DNA from: Haloglomus salinum
Lineage (GTDB): Archaea; Halobacteriota; Halobacteria; Halobacteriales; Haloarculaceae
DNA length: 64,000 nt
Direction: 5' to 3'
NCBI RefSeq assembly: GCF_024298825.1
Contig: NZ_CP101153.1
Coordinates: 992,001-1,056,000, forward strand
Shown: piece by piece, positions 7,838-15,792 of the stretch
Numbering within the stretch: the first letter of the stretch is position 1
Layout of the letters: each line of letters starts with the position of its first letter
The notes under the pieces: generated by a model
Seen by the model: only the letters and a program-made list of their open reading frames with translations
Database searches by the model: none
Told to the model about the DNA's origin: nothing
Program-made: the position numbers and the translations under genes

Positions 7838-9895
7838 ATGACGCGCGACACCACAGCCAGCACGGACGGGGAAACGTCGGAGGGGGCACGAGACGACGAC
7901 CAGGGGCAACTCTCCCGGCGAGGCGTCCTGCGGGGCAGCGCGGCACTGGGTGCGGCGCCCATCATCGCCAGCGCTGCGGGGGCGGCCGAGGCCGGCATCG
8001 GCGACGGGCCGCAGGGCATCCACGTCGCCTGCGGGCAGGAGCCGACAAGCATGATGACCGTCGCGTTCACCGGCGCGCCCGCCGCGACCGGGGCGACCGT
8101 GCGCTACGGCGAGCCGGGCGACCTCGACACGACCACGAGCGCGACCGGCCGGCCCGTCCCCGGCAGGGACGCGATGGCGTACACAGCCACGCTGACGGGG
8201 CTCGCGCCCGACACGGCGTACGCCTACGAGGTCGAACTGAACGGGACGTCCTCGGAACGACGGCGCTTCCGGACCGCGCCCAGCTACGACGGGGACACGG
8301 GGACGGACGGGTTCACCATCACGCAGGTCGGCGACCACGGCGCCGCCGACCCCGACAACCCCGGCCAGCGGCCCGGCGACGCCCATCCGCGGATGGTGAT
8401 GGCCATCGCCGAGGCGCTCGACCCCGATATGCAGCTGCTGTCGGGTGACATCTCCTACTCCAACGGGAAGCCCTCGACGTGGGAGCTGTACTTCGACGTC
8501 CACGAGGACTACTACGGCGGGACCGCGGACCGCCCCGCGACCCCGTTCATGACGGTCCCGGGCAACCACGAGGCCGAGGTCGGGACCGGGATGGTCCAGT
8601 ACGACCGGCGGCTCAACGACGCGATGCCCATCTACGACCCCGACATCGACGTCGTCTCGAAGCAGCGGTGGTGGGACATCGTCTACGAGAACGCCTTCAT
8701 CATGGGGCTGAACACGACGGCGGACGCCTGCGGCGACCTCGCGCGGGCCGAGGAGTTCGTCCCGCTGTACGACCCCCGCTGCGAGACCGAGCAGGGACTC
8801 ACCTACGGGGCGGTCCAGGAGCGGTACATGCGGTCGGCGCTCCAGCGTGCCGAGGACGACGAGGACGTGAAATGGAAGATCGTCACCTTCCACGGTCCGC
8901 TCTGGACCACCTCGCCGGACCACGAGCCGCGGCGGGACCTGCAGGAACGCTGGGGCCCCATCTTCGACGAGTACGACGTGGACCTCGTGCTCCACGGGGA
9001 CAACCACGTCTACGAGCGCACGAAGCCCATCCGGCACACCGACGACCTGCTGACCTACTCGGAGCGCCGAGCCCCGGCGCGGACGCCCGCCGGGGAGAGC
9101 GCCCCGCCGCCGGCAGAGGCCGCCGAGGGCCTCGAGTTGCCGTTCGACGAGGAGGACCCACACGGGACGACCTTCATCGTCAACGGGACCGGCGGCGTGA
9201 GCCACTACCCGCTCGGCGTGAAGGAGAAGTACATGGACACGACGACGGGCGAGTTCTTCGGCATCACCCGGCTGGACATCGACGAGGGATCCATCGACGT
9301 GCAGTACGTCGCGGCGCCGCCGCTCGCGGCCCAGGACCTGGACGAATCCACGCCCCTGACCGACGACTTCGACCCGACCGGGGACGCCGTCCGGGTCGTC
9401 GACGAGTTCTCCATCGTCAAGGACAGCCGCGGCCGCCCGACGCAGGTCGAGGGGACGCCCAGCGGGCCGACGACGCCACAACGGCTCGCGGTGGCCGGCC
9501 GCCGGACCGACGACGGCAGCCTCTTCACCGCCGGCAGCACGAACCAGATGACCGTCGAGGTCACCGAGGCCAACGATGCGGTCGAACTGCGCGACCGGAT
9601 TCCGGCGGCGTGGACCGTGGTCGGTGGCGAGGTCGAGCGTGTCGAACCCGGCCCCGAGGGGACCGGGACGAAGTACGTCTACCTCGACCCGTCAGCGCCC
9701 GACGACGAGGGGGGCCGGCTCCGCGCAGACTACTTCGTGGAGGCCCCCAGCGACGCCGACGGCACGGGCAAGTACACCTTCGGGCCCGTCCAGGCACGCG
9801 GAACCGAGCAGTACCGGGACGCGGGCTGGACCGCGGTCGCGGGCACGACCAGCACCGAGCGCGTGGTGGGCATCGGCACGCAGGGACTGCTCTGA
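7838..9895 (+). CDS. Tat-exported purple-acid-phosphatase-like metallophosphoesterase
   Basis: A 685-residue protein with a Tat signal (LSRRGVLRGSAALGA, residues about 24-50). A fibronectin-III-like purple-acid-phosphatase N domain follows (residues about 60-140, including LAPDTAYAYEVEL). The calcineurin-type core has ITQVGDHG, QLLSGDISY, TVPGNHEAE, VTFHGPLW and LVLHGDNHVYER, which supply the binuclear metal ligands. The C-terminal ~170 residues form an extra beta-rich domain. It likely hydrolyses extracellular phosphomonoesters and works with the PhoD-like enzyme 2 bp upstream to scavenge phosphate. Confidence 0.92.
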   Translation: MTRDTTASTDGETSEGARDDDQGQLSRRGVLRGSAALGAAPIIASAAGAAEAGIGDGPQGIHVACGQEPTSMMTVAFTGAPAATGATVRYGEPGDLDTTTSATGRPVPGRDAMAYTATLTGLAPDTAYAYEVELNGTSSERRRFRTAPSYDGDTGTDGFTITQVGDHGAADPDNPGQRPGDAHPRMVMAIAEALDPDMQLLSGDISYSNGKPSTWELYFDVHEDYYGGTADRPATPFMTVPGNHEAEVGTGMVQYDRRLNDAMPIYDPDIDVVSKQRWWDIVYENAFIMGLNTTADACGDLARAEEFVPLYDPRCETEQGLTYGAVQERYMRSALQRAEDDEDVKWKIVTFHGPLWTTSPDHEPRRDLQERWGPIFDEYDVDLVLHGDNHVYERTKPIRHTDDLLTYSERRAPARTPAGESAPPPAEAAEGLELPFDEEDPHGTTFIVNGTGGVSHYPLGVKEKYMDTTTGEFFGITRLDIDEGSIDVQYVAAPPLAAQDLDESTPLTDDFDPTGDAVRVVDEFSIVKDSRGRPTQVEGTPSGPTTPQRLAVAGRRTDDGSLFTAGSTNQMTVEVTEANDAVELRDRIPAAWTVVGGEVERVEPGPEGTGTKYVYLDPSAPDDEGGRLRADYFVEAPSDADGTGKYTFGPVQARGTEQYRDAGWTAVAGTTSTERVVGIGTQGLL

Positions 9896-9991
9896 GGAGG
9901 TCTGCCCGCGCTCCGGGGCCGGAGAGCCGGTAGGCGACCTCCCCGCCCACAGGTATTTCAGCGGCGACGGGGAACCGTACGGATACCTGCG

Positions 9992-11866
9992 ATGGACTCG
10001 CCGAGCGACCCGAGACGGGTACTCCACGTCGACGACGACCAGGCGTTCCTCGAACTGACGGCGGAGTTCCTCGAACGCGAGAGCGACGCCCTCGTCGTGA
10101 CGACGGCGACGAGCGTCGACGAGGCGACGGCCATCCTCGACCGGGAGTCGTTCGACTGTATCGTGAGCGACTACGATATGCCCGGCACCAGCGGGCTGAC
10201 GTTCCTCGAACGGGTTCGCGAGCGCCACCCCGACCTGCCGTTCGTCCTGTTCACGGGCAAGGGGAGCGAGGAGGTCGCCAGCGAGGCAATCACCGCGGGC
10301 GTCACCGACTACCTGCAGAAGGGGGGCGGCACCGAACGGTTCGCGCTGCTGGCCAACCGCATCCAGAAGGCCGTCGAGCGCTACCGCTCCGAGCGGGCAC
10401 TGGAGGAGCGCAACCGCCGGCTCGAGACGCTCATCAGCAACCTTCCCGGCATCGTCTACCGCTGCGAGAACGCGCCGGCCTGGCCGATGAGCTACGTGGC
10501 CGGGGAGTGCGAACAGCTGGTCGGCTACCCCGCCGCCGCCATCGAGGACGGCGACATCTCGTGGGGTGAGGACGTCCTCCACCCCGAGGACCAGGAGATG
10601 GCATGGCAGACGGTACAGGACGCCGTCGAGAGCGGCGAACCGTTCGAACTCACCTACCGCATCGTCGACGCCGACGGCGAGGTGCGGTGGATGTGGGAGC
10701 GCGGCCGAGCCGTCGACGTGGCGGACGCGCCGTGGGCCGACGCTCTCAACCGCGAGGGAGCCGACGCCGAGCGCCAGACCGTCGACACGGTGGCGCTGGA
10801 GGGGTTCATCACGGACATCACCGAGCCCAAGGAGCGCGAACAGGAACTCCGCGAGCAGCGCGCGTTCACCGAGACCATCATGGACGCGTTCGACGACATC
10901 GTCTACGTCTTCGACCACGGGGGGAACTTCATCGAGTGGAACGACCGGGCGACGGTCGTCTCGGGCTACGCGGACGAGGAACTGGCCGAGATGGGACCGC
11001 TCGACTTCATCGCGGACGAGGACGTCGAGCGCGTCGCGGACTCCATCCAGGAGATCTACGAGACCGGTCGCTCCCACGTCGAGGCCGGCCTCGTCATGGC
11101 CGACGGTTCGAGGGTCCCCTACGAGTTCCGGGGCCGGGCGCTCACCGACGATGACGGCGAGCCCTGGGGCTTCTGTGGTATCGCCCGCGATATCTCGGAG
11201 CGCCGGCGCAACGAGCGCGAACTGGAGTCGCGCAACGAGCGCCTCGACGAGTTCGCCTCCATCGTCAGCCACGACCTCCGCAACCCGCTGAACGTGGCCG
11301 AGGGACACCTCGAACTGGTCCAGGAGGAGTGTGACTCCGACCACCTCGAGCCCGTCGAACGGGCCCACGACCGGATGGACGCACTCATCGAGGAGCTCCT
11401 GACACTCGGCCGCGAGGGCGAGTCCGTCGAGGCCCCCACTCCGGTCCCGCTGACGGATGTCGTATCGGCGAGCTGGAAGCACGTCGACACGGGGGACGCG
11501 ACGCTCACCGTCGAGACCGACCGGCACGTCCGGGCCGATGCCCCCCGGCTCCAGCGCCTCCTCGAGAACCTCGTTCACAACGCCGTGACACACGGCACGG
11601 ACGACGACACGGCGGCCGATATCACCGTCACCGTCGGCTGCCTGCCGGACGATGCGGGCTTCTACGTGGCCGACAACGGCTGCGGTATCCCGTCCGACGA
11701 GCGTCAAGCCGTCCTGGACCCGGGCTACTCCACGAGCGAGGGCGGGACCGGGTTCGGCCTCACCATCGTCCGGCGCATCGCCGACGCCCACGGCTGGGAC
11801 CTGTCGCTCGCCGAGAGCGAGGCTGGCGGCGTCCGGGTTGAAGTCCGGAACGTGGGGTTCGACTGA
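9992..11866 (+). CDS. Hybrid sensor histidine kinase: receiver-PAS-PAS-HisKA-HATPase
   Basis: A 624-residue cytoplasmic kinase with no membrane segments. Receiver domain at residues about 8-125 with acidic pocket HVDDD, phospho-acceptor Asp60 (CIVSDYDMP) and LFTGKGSEE. Two PAS domains, about 140-275 and 285-405. H-box FASIVSHDLRNPL, N-box ENLVHNAVTHG, G-boxes DNGCGIP and GTGFGLTIVRR. The N-terminal receiver may let another kinase tune this one. No output regulator adjoins it; it is followed by tRNA-Ile. It closely resembles the kinases at 25526 (same order) and 16755 (kinase core). Confidence 0.93.
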   Translation: MDSPSDPRRVLHVDDDQAFLELTAEFLERESDALVVTTATSVDEATAILDRESFDCIVSDYDMPGTSGLTFLERVRERHPDLPFVLFTGKGSEEVASEAITAGVTDYLQKGGGTERFALLANRIQKAVERYRSERALEERNRRLETLISNLPGIVYRCENAPAWPMSYVAGECEQLVGYPAAAIEDGDISWGEDVLHPEDQEMAWQTVQDAVESGEPFELTYRIVDADGEVRWMWERGRAVDVADAPWADALNREGADAERQTVDTVALEGFITDITEPKEREQELREQRAFTETIMDAFDDIVYVFDHGGNFIEWNDRATVVSGYADEELAEMGPLDFIADEDVERVADSIQEIYETGRSHVEAGLVMADGSRVPYEFRGRALTDDDGEPWGFCGIARDISERRRNERELESRNERLDEFASIVSHDLRNPLNVAEGHLELVQEECDSDHLEPVERAHDRMDALIEELLTLGREGESVEAPTPVPLTDVVSASWKHVDTGDATLTVETDRHVRADAPRLQRLLENLVHNAVTHGTDDDTAADITVTVGCLPDDAGFYVADNGCGIPSDERQAVLDPGYSTSEGGTGFGLTIVRRIADAHGWDLSLAESEAGGVRVEVRNVGFD

Positions 11867-11898
11867 CCGGAAAGGGGACCCCGCGCTCGGAAAGGTAA

Positions 11899-11912
11899 TG
11901 CTTAAACAATCG
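11899..11912 (+). promoter_or_regulatory. Probable promoter of tRNA-Ile
   Basis: ATGCTTAAACAATC lies about 30-40 bp upstream of the tRNA-Ile gene in GC-rich DNA, which is the usual position of an archaeal TATA box for tRNA genes. Confidence 0.5.
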
Positions 11913-11940
11913 ACGACAGTACCACCGAGTGCGCCTACCT

Positions 11941-12015
11941 GGGCCAATAGCTCAGTCAGGTACGAGCGCTCGGCTGATAACCGGGAGGTCACCGGTTCAA
12001 ATCCGGTTTGGCCCA
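11941..12015 (+). tRNA. tRNA-Ile (anticodon GAU)
   Basis: A 75-nt cloverleaf: acceptor GGGCCAA/TTGGCCC, D-arm GCTC/GAGC, anticodon stem CTCGG/CCGGG around loop CTGATAA (anticodon GAT), T-arm ACCGG-TTCAAAT-CCGGT, discriminator A, no encoded CCA, no intron. Its 3' end is the left attachment site of the integrated element that follows. Confidence 0.96.
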
Positions 12016-12085
12016 TATCCGGCGCCGGCGGTCTTTGGCCGACGGCGCTCGGGGGCGTCAGACCTCCCCAGCCAATTCATCTCGG
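11988..12085. repeat. Left attachment region (attL)
   Basis: It comprises the tRNA-Ile 3' end (11988-12017), a GC-rich hairpin spacer (12018-12060, probably a tRNA terminator-like structure) and a 25-bp block at 12061-12085 identical to 14494-14518. Confidence 0.8.
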
Positions 12086-12218
12086 TGTAACAATCCTCAT
12101 TAGAAACTTGTCTGTCCTGCCGAGTTGAACCAGCAGACTCCCGCACCTCAACGCAGTCGGCTACTTTGGATTAGCCCACGGCAGAAGTTCTCAATTGATA
12201 CAATAGGACTGCATCTGG

Positions 12219-12821
12219 TCATCTACGAAATAGACCGTAGACGTATAGACCGAGTAGGATAACCGCAATTGTCGCAATAGGAGGGAGCTGACTACCAGTC
12301 ATCTTGTTCTGGTGTAAAAGCTCTGAATCCACCAATCCCGACGTAGCCATCATCTGAACAGATATACCGATTGCCACAAAAACGAGAGAGACAGTGGAAC
12401 TTGCCACGGTGATGGCCCTGAATCGGAGGCTTGCTGGGATACCATCCTCATCTGTTACCTGAGCATAGTCTGCGGCCAGCATCCGTCGTCCTCGGATGCT
12501 TGCAGTCAATCCAATCAAAGTGGCTAATCCGACAATAAAGAGGCCATACGCTCCAAACGGAAGATGATATAGATAATCATAGAACAATAAAATACTGGTC
12601 AGCAAAACGAACGGCCTTGTTTTCGGTTCGTTGTCGAATGCCTTCCACAGAGCAATCTCGGCTAATGCTTCATCCTCGGTCTTAGTTTCAATACCGTCAT
12701 CAACCTCAATCACCATCTCAAGGATTGGCAGTAGATACGCGACGAACCACCTTCCAGCCCTCGGCATATTGTGTTTGTCGTAGATCTCCTCCCGAGAGGG
12801 GGAATCCAGTCCTGAAGACAT
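12219..12821 (-). CDS. Element-borne membrane protein, unknown function
   Basis: A 200-residue protein. An N-terminal soluble part has an amphipathic segment near residues 25-40. Four hydrophobic helices follow at about residues 70-88, 92-110, 137-160 and 180-198. GC content is well below that of the chromosomal genes, matching the rest of the element. I recognise no family. It is encoded on the same strand as the zinc-finger and integrase genes. A small membrane protein on a mini-element could serve in exclusion, envelope alteration or maintenance, but nothing in the sequence decides this. Confidence 0.7.
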   Translation of the reverse strand: MSSGLDSPSREEIYDKHNMPRAGRWFVAYLLPILEMVIEVDDGIETKTEDEALAEIALWKAFDNEPKTRPFVLLTSILLFYDYLYHLPFGAYGLFIVGLATLIGLTASIRGRRMLAADYAQVTDEDGIPASLRFRAITVASSTVSLVFVAIGISVQMMATSGLVDSELLHQNKMTGSQLPPIATIAVILLGLYVYGLFRR

Positions 12822-12900
12822 AATTCTGCAATCCGGATTCTGATTATTAGGGCTTACTCTGAATCCAAAACGAAGGATTCGAAAATTGGAAAATATGGGC

Positions 12901-13125
12901 TTATATCACATCCCAACCAGAACCGCTGCACTGCGAACAGAGATTAACGCCGTGAGCTCCGCTACCATTACAGGGGCGGCACCTCACAAGCTGCTCCCCC
13001 TGTCGGAGTTGAAACTTGTGACGTCCGCTACCGCCACACGCAGGGCACTTACCAGTTCCTTCTACCCCCGTACCACCACAGTATCCGCAATTAACGACCT
13101 CCGTATTTGGCTGTCTCCGGGCCAT
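12901..13125 (-). CDS. 74-aa protein made of four CXXCXGXG (DnaJ-type) zinc motifs
   Basis: It has four Cys motifs in order: CGYCGGTG (C13/C16), CPACGGSG (C27/C30), CRPCNGSG (C49/C52) and CSQCSGSG (C63/C66). This is the repeat of the DnaJ central zinc-binding domain, which binds two zinc ions, but there is no J domain or substrate-binding domain. Stand-alone proteins of this type are known but not functionally defined; a chaperone adaptor, redox protein or nucleic-acid-binding role is possible. It lies inside the integrated element between the membrane protein and the integrase. Confidence 0.8.
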   Translation of the reverse strand: MARRQPNTEVVNCGYCGGTGVEGTGKCPACGGSGRHKFQLRQGEQLVRCRPCNGSGAHGVNLCSQCSGSGWDVI

Positions 13126-13278
13126 TATATTCCATACTATCCCAAAATCAGAAAAGTGTATTCCCGAATGTAGGGTTCAAGAGGACTTGAACTCATAACA
13201 CTCGAAATGGAGGTATACGAGGTGGTGATTCGCCCCGCCAAAAAATGCCAATATATTTATAATTTTCAAAGTTGTTAC

Positions 13279-14295
13279 TTAGATTCCCTTCAGATAGTCC
13301 CTCCGCTGATCTGCCTTCTCCTCCTCACTCCGCCGGTCGTAGTGCTTCTCCAGCACGTCAAGACTGACGTTCATCCGGTCGCTGACCACCTTGTCTGGAA
13401 CGTCCTGTGCCAGATGATGCGTAATCGACCCGCGCCGAATCGCGTGCGGGCTGACGCTCGAGGGGCAGGTACTCGCCTTGTTCGTCTCCAGGGCCTCACA
13501 GGAGTCCAGGTCGCGGTCGTGGGGACACTCCCCCGTGTATTTGCAAGGCCGCGTGACTCGGTAGATGCTGTCCCGCAGTGAACTCTTAGCCACGCGTCCG
13601 TGCCGACTGGTGAACAGCGGGCGGCGTCCGTGGTCGTCCTTCGCCTCAACGCGGTTGTACTCCAGATAGGCATCCAGGGTGTCACAGACATCCGGAGACA
13701 GCGTGACAATCCGCTCGCCGGCTTCCTTGTTCTTGAGTCGGGTTCCCTTCTCGGGCCGGTGCCGCACCTCAACGTGTTGATTCTCGCGGTCATAGTCCTT
13801 GATGTCGAGGCTGTGAGCCGCACCGATTCGCAGACCAGTGTGCCAGAGGAGCTGGACGAGTGCGTGCGTACGGGTAGCGAACTCGAACTGCTGGAGATAG
13901 TTGATGAGTTTCTCGGCCGCCTCCCCGTCGAGCATCGCCGTTCGTCGGTCCTCGTTGGTGGCGAGCGATGGCAGCAGCACCTTCTCGAAAGTTCCCGGCT
14001 CCACCGCGTCGATCTTCTCGCACCACTTCAGGAAGACGCGAAGCGTGGACAACTGCGTGACCATCGTGACGTTGTTGAGGTCGCCGTCCTCCCGCCGCCA
14101 CATCTTGTATCGCTGGAGGTCACGCCCGCTCAACGTGTTCAAGTTCTCCACGTTTTCCACGTTCTCGCACCAGCGCACGAAGTGTTTCAGGCGGTAGTGA
14201 TGTGCCTGAATGGTCGATTCTGATACCTCTTGCTTCCGCTGTTGGAGATACATCTGCTTCGCCTCGGCCGGGGCGATGGGGTCGAGTCCTGACAT
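13279..14295 (-). CDS. Tyrosine recombinase/integrase of the tRNA-Ile element
   Basis: A 338-residue XerC/D-type site-specific recombinase. A SAM-like core-binding domain spans about residues 8-100 and the catalytic domain about 115-335. Catalytic residues that can be placed: Arg156 (WHTGLRIGA), His284 and Arg287 (HAIRRGS), Tyr319 (LEKHYDRR). The usual third histidine position reads MNVS, so that residue is replaced, as in many haloarchaeal integrases. A Cys-rich insert (CKYTGECPHDRDLDSC, about 251-266, plus C277) may bind zinc. It would catalyse integration and excision at the tRNA-Ile 3' end. It starts 147 bp inside the right repeat and appears full length. Confidence 0.93.
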   Translation of the reverse strand: MSGLDPIAPAEAKQMYLQQRKQEVSESTIQAHHYRLKHFVRWCENVENVENLNTLSGRDLQRYKMWRREDGDLNNVTMVTQLSTLRVFLKWCEKIDAVEPGTFEKVLLPSLATNEDRRTAMLDGEAAEKLINYLQQFEFATRTHALVQLLWHTGLRIGAAHSLDIKDYDRENQHVEVRHRPEKGTRLKNKEAGERIVTLSPDVCDTLDAYLEYNRVEAKDDHGRRPLFTSRHGRVAKSSLRDSIYRVTRPCKYTGECPHDRDLDSCEALETNKASTCPSSVSPHAIRRGSITHHLAQDVPDKVVSDRMNVSLDVLEKHYDRRSEEEKADQRRDYLKGI

Positions 14296-14397
14296 TTCGG
14301 TAATCTTCCAGAAGCCGTATACGAAGGAACCAGCCTCCCGGACTACACACCCGGAGCCTCAGACATCCGAGAGCGCACTTCTCGGACCGGGACTTTT

Positions 14398-14442
14398 CTC
14401 GCCGCGAGCGCGTTTTGGCGGTAGACGCGCTCTTGCGGCGAG
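14398..14442. repeat. Strong inverted repeat beside the right attachment repeat
   Basis: CTCGCCGCGAGCGCG (14398-14412) pairs with CGCGCTCTTGCGGCGAG (14426-14442) around a 13-nt loop, with a 2-nt bulge. It abuts the right att repeat directly. It may be an integrase arm-site, an integrase-promoter operator or a structured end of the element. Confidence 0.65.
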
Positions 14443-14518
14443 TCACCGGTGATAATCCGGTTTGGCCCATACCGGGCCTCCGCCCGAGGCGCTGACCTCC
14501 CCAGCCAATTCATCTCGG
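14442..14518. repeat. Right attachment region (attR)
   Basis: A copy of the tRNA-Ile 3' end (14442-14471), then a 22-bp hairpin spacer, then the 25-bp block 14494-14518 identical to 12061-12085. No complete tRNA is formed here. Confidence 0.8.
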
Positions 14519-14563
14519 ACGTTGCTTCGGAGAGCGACAGCACTGGTCTCCCGACACGCCGTC

Positions 14564-14974
14564 TCAATCCCAGAGCGTCGTGACGTTCCGCACGTCCCCG
14601 AGGTCGGGGTCACGAGTGACGATGGCGTCCGTGCCGCGTGCCGTATGGTTCGCGACGAGCATCGCGTCGTGAAGCGAGTACTCCTCGACGAGCTGGATGA
14701 GCTCCGACATCGAGGCAGCGTCGAGACTCGCGACATTCACGGGGCCGTTGACGTGGAGGTTCCGCCAGCTCTCGGCCGGCGTCAGGTCGAGATCGACACC
14801 GCTGACGTCGGTCCCGCCGCGCAATCGGTAGAACACCTCGCCGAAGACGACATCCGGGGCCTCGACCACGGCCGTCCCCCGTTCGGCCCGGGAGAACACG
14901 TTCTCGGCAGCCGCCGGGAGTACGTCGACGAGGTACCCGAGCAGCGCGTTCGTATCGGCGGTGTACCGCTTCAT
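14564..14974 (-). CDS. PIN-domain toxin (VapC-like)
   Basis: A 136-residue PIN-domain ribonuclease. The N-terminal MKRYTADTNALLGYL carries the first metal-binding Asp (D7). A mid-protein GEVFYRL acidic residue and C-terminal SLHDAMLVAN and DAIVTRDPDL supply the remaining acidic site. VapC toxins cleave tRNA or rRNA and are held inactive by the cognate antitoxin. I took the ATG at 14974 because it overlaps the antitoxin stop (ATGA) and gives the canonical PIN start. It lies immediately outside the right end of the tRNA-Ile element. Confidence 0.87.
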   Translation of the reverse strand: MKRYTADTNALLGYLVDVLPAAAENVFSRAERGTAVVEAPDVVFGEVFYRLRGGTDVSGVDLDLTPAESWRNLHVNGPVNVASLDAASMSELIQLVEEYSLHDAMLVANHTARGTDAIVTRDPDLGDVRNVTTLWD

Positions 14975-15261
14975 TCGCCTGTGTTCCACGCGGCAGACCC
15001 GCGGTCACGCCGGTTCTGCTCGGCGAGGTCTTCGAACACCGCCCGCCGCGTCTCCTCGTCCTCGTTGCTCAGGAGGGCGCCACGACCGCTCTCGATGTGC
15101 TTCCTGATGACGAGTCCATCCTCGGTGCGGTACCACTCGACCTCGTCACCGGCCTCGACCCCGAGTTCGTCGCGGAACTCCTTCGGGATGGTCGTCTGGC
15201 CCTTCTCCGAGACACGGGTGGTCCGTGGGTCGCTGCTCTCGTCGTCGGTGCCGGTCCCCAT
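14971..15261 (-). CDS. AbrB/SpoVT-type antitoxin (VapB-like)
   Basis: A 96-residue protein with a swapped-hairpin AbrB DNA-binding domain at about residues 14-60 (VSEKGQTTIPKEFRDELGV then GDEVEWYRTEDGLVIRK) and a C-terminal toxin-neutralising tail of charged residues (ETRRAVFEDLAEQNRRDRG). It lies upstream of and overlaps the PIN toxin by 4 bases, the standard antitoxin-toxin order. The ATG at 15261 was chosen because direct repeats that look like its operator sit immediately upstream. It probably autoregulates the operon. Confidence 0.87.
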   Translation of the reverse strand: MGTGTDDESSDPRTTRVSEKGQTTIPKEFRDELGVEAGDEVEWYRTEDGLVIRKHIESGRGALLSNEDEETRRAVFEDLAEQNRRDRGSAAWNTGE

Positions 15262-15266
15262 ACGAG

Positions 15267-15286
15267 GTAAAACCCAGTGTAAAACC
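15267..15286 (-). promoter_or_regulatory. Putative VapB operator: direct repeat GGTTTTAC x2
   Basis: On the minus strand the sequence GGTTTTACACTGGGTTTTAC lies 5 bp before the antitoxin ATG: two 8-bp copies with 12-bp spacing. Its position at the start site and the AbrB-type product suggest an autoregulatory site overlapping the promoter. Confidence 0.5.
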
Positions 15287-15648
15287 TTGTACCTTGGGGC
15301 AGTCTGTTCCGGAGGTACTGGCGTGGCAGTTCCGCACGCTCGGCGACATCTCGACCGGCAGCATGGCAGGAGGACAGTCCGTGAGGAGTTGGTTTTCGCG
15401 ATTTCTATCGTGTACGGCGAATAATCCAAATATTTCTGGCATTCTACGAGAATGTAGCATTTCGAAGGGCAGAGCAGGATACATCAATCAGCCGGCCACC
15501 GACGGTGGGCGCCCGCTCGAACCGAGCCGCGGACAGATTGACGAACAACCACCAGCCACCACTTGCTCAATACATTCATACACCTTATACAGTCTAGAGT
15601 GCCTTTCTGCAAACCTTTATCCTGTGTTCGAGTGAAAAACAGGACAAG
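15287..15648. other. Gene-poor region between vapB and the zinc-ribbon/acyltransferase operon
   Basis: About 360 bp without a convincing gene, partly AT-rich (AATAATCCAAATATTTC near 15420). CACCTTATACAG (about 15585) and AACCTTTATCC (about 15612-15622) look like TATA elements; the latter sits about 30 bp before the ATG at 15649, as expected for a leaderless transcript. The lower GC compared with flanks suggests residual foreign DNA. Confidence 0.5.
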
Positions 15649-15792
15649 ATGTCCGCCCCTGCCAACACGGGTGTTCAGTCAGCATCGTACCTGCCCTGCG
15701 AGCACTGCGCCGAGGGGTCCCTCTCGTGGGACCCGACCGAGCAGGCGAGCGTCTGCGTCGCGTGCGGTGAGTCGACCGGGGGCGAGGAATGA
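15649..15792 (+). CDS. 47-aa zinc-ribbon micro-protein
   Basis: A very small protein with two Cys pairs, CEHC and CVAC, spaced 18 residues apart: a minimal treble-clef/zinc-ribbon. The ATG follows a TATA-like element by about 30 bp. Its stop overlaps the start of the acyltransferase gene (ATGA at 15789), so the two are translationally coupled. Such zinc-finger micro-proteins are common in haloarchaea and act as regulators or adaptors; the specific role here is unknown. Confidence 0.75.
   Translation: MSAPANTGVQSASYLPCEHCAEGSLSWDPTEQASVCVACGESTGGEE

Larger units (their letters stand above)
11988..14518. mobile_element. Integrated mini-element in tRNA-Ile, ~2.45 kb between attachment repeats
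   Basis: The last 29 nt of tRNA-Ile plus downstream bases (11988-12017) recur at 14442-14471 with three mismatches in the T-loop region. A second 25-bp identical segment follows each copy (12061-12085 and 14494-14518), separated from it by GC-rich hairpin spacers of 43 and 22 bp. The interval is visibly lower in GC than its surroundings. It carries a tyrosine recombinase (right end, reading inward), a four-finger CXXCXGXG protein and a membrane protein. This is the organisation of a tRNA-targeted archaeal integrative element or its remnant. Confidence 0.85.

Noticed and set aside
9692-12016. Long minus-strand frame whose start lies in tRNA-Ile (MGQTGFEPVTSRLSAERS)
   Set aside because: The N-terminus is just the translated complement of the tRNA, and the rest is antisense to the hybrid kinase.
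14971-15429. Longer antitoxin start at 15429
   Set aside because: The AbrB domain and the overlapping operator-like repeats fit the start at 15261; the upstream extension is Arg/Cys-rich and non-homologous in character.
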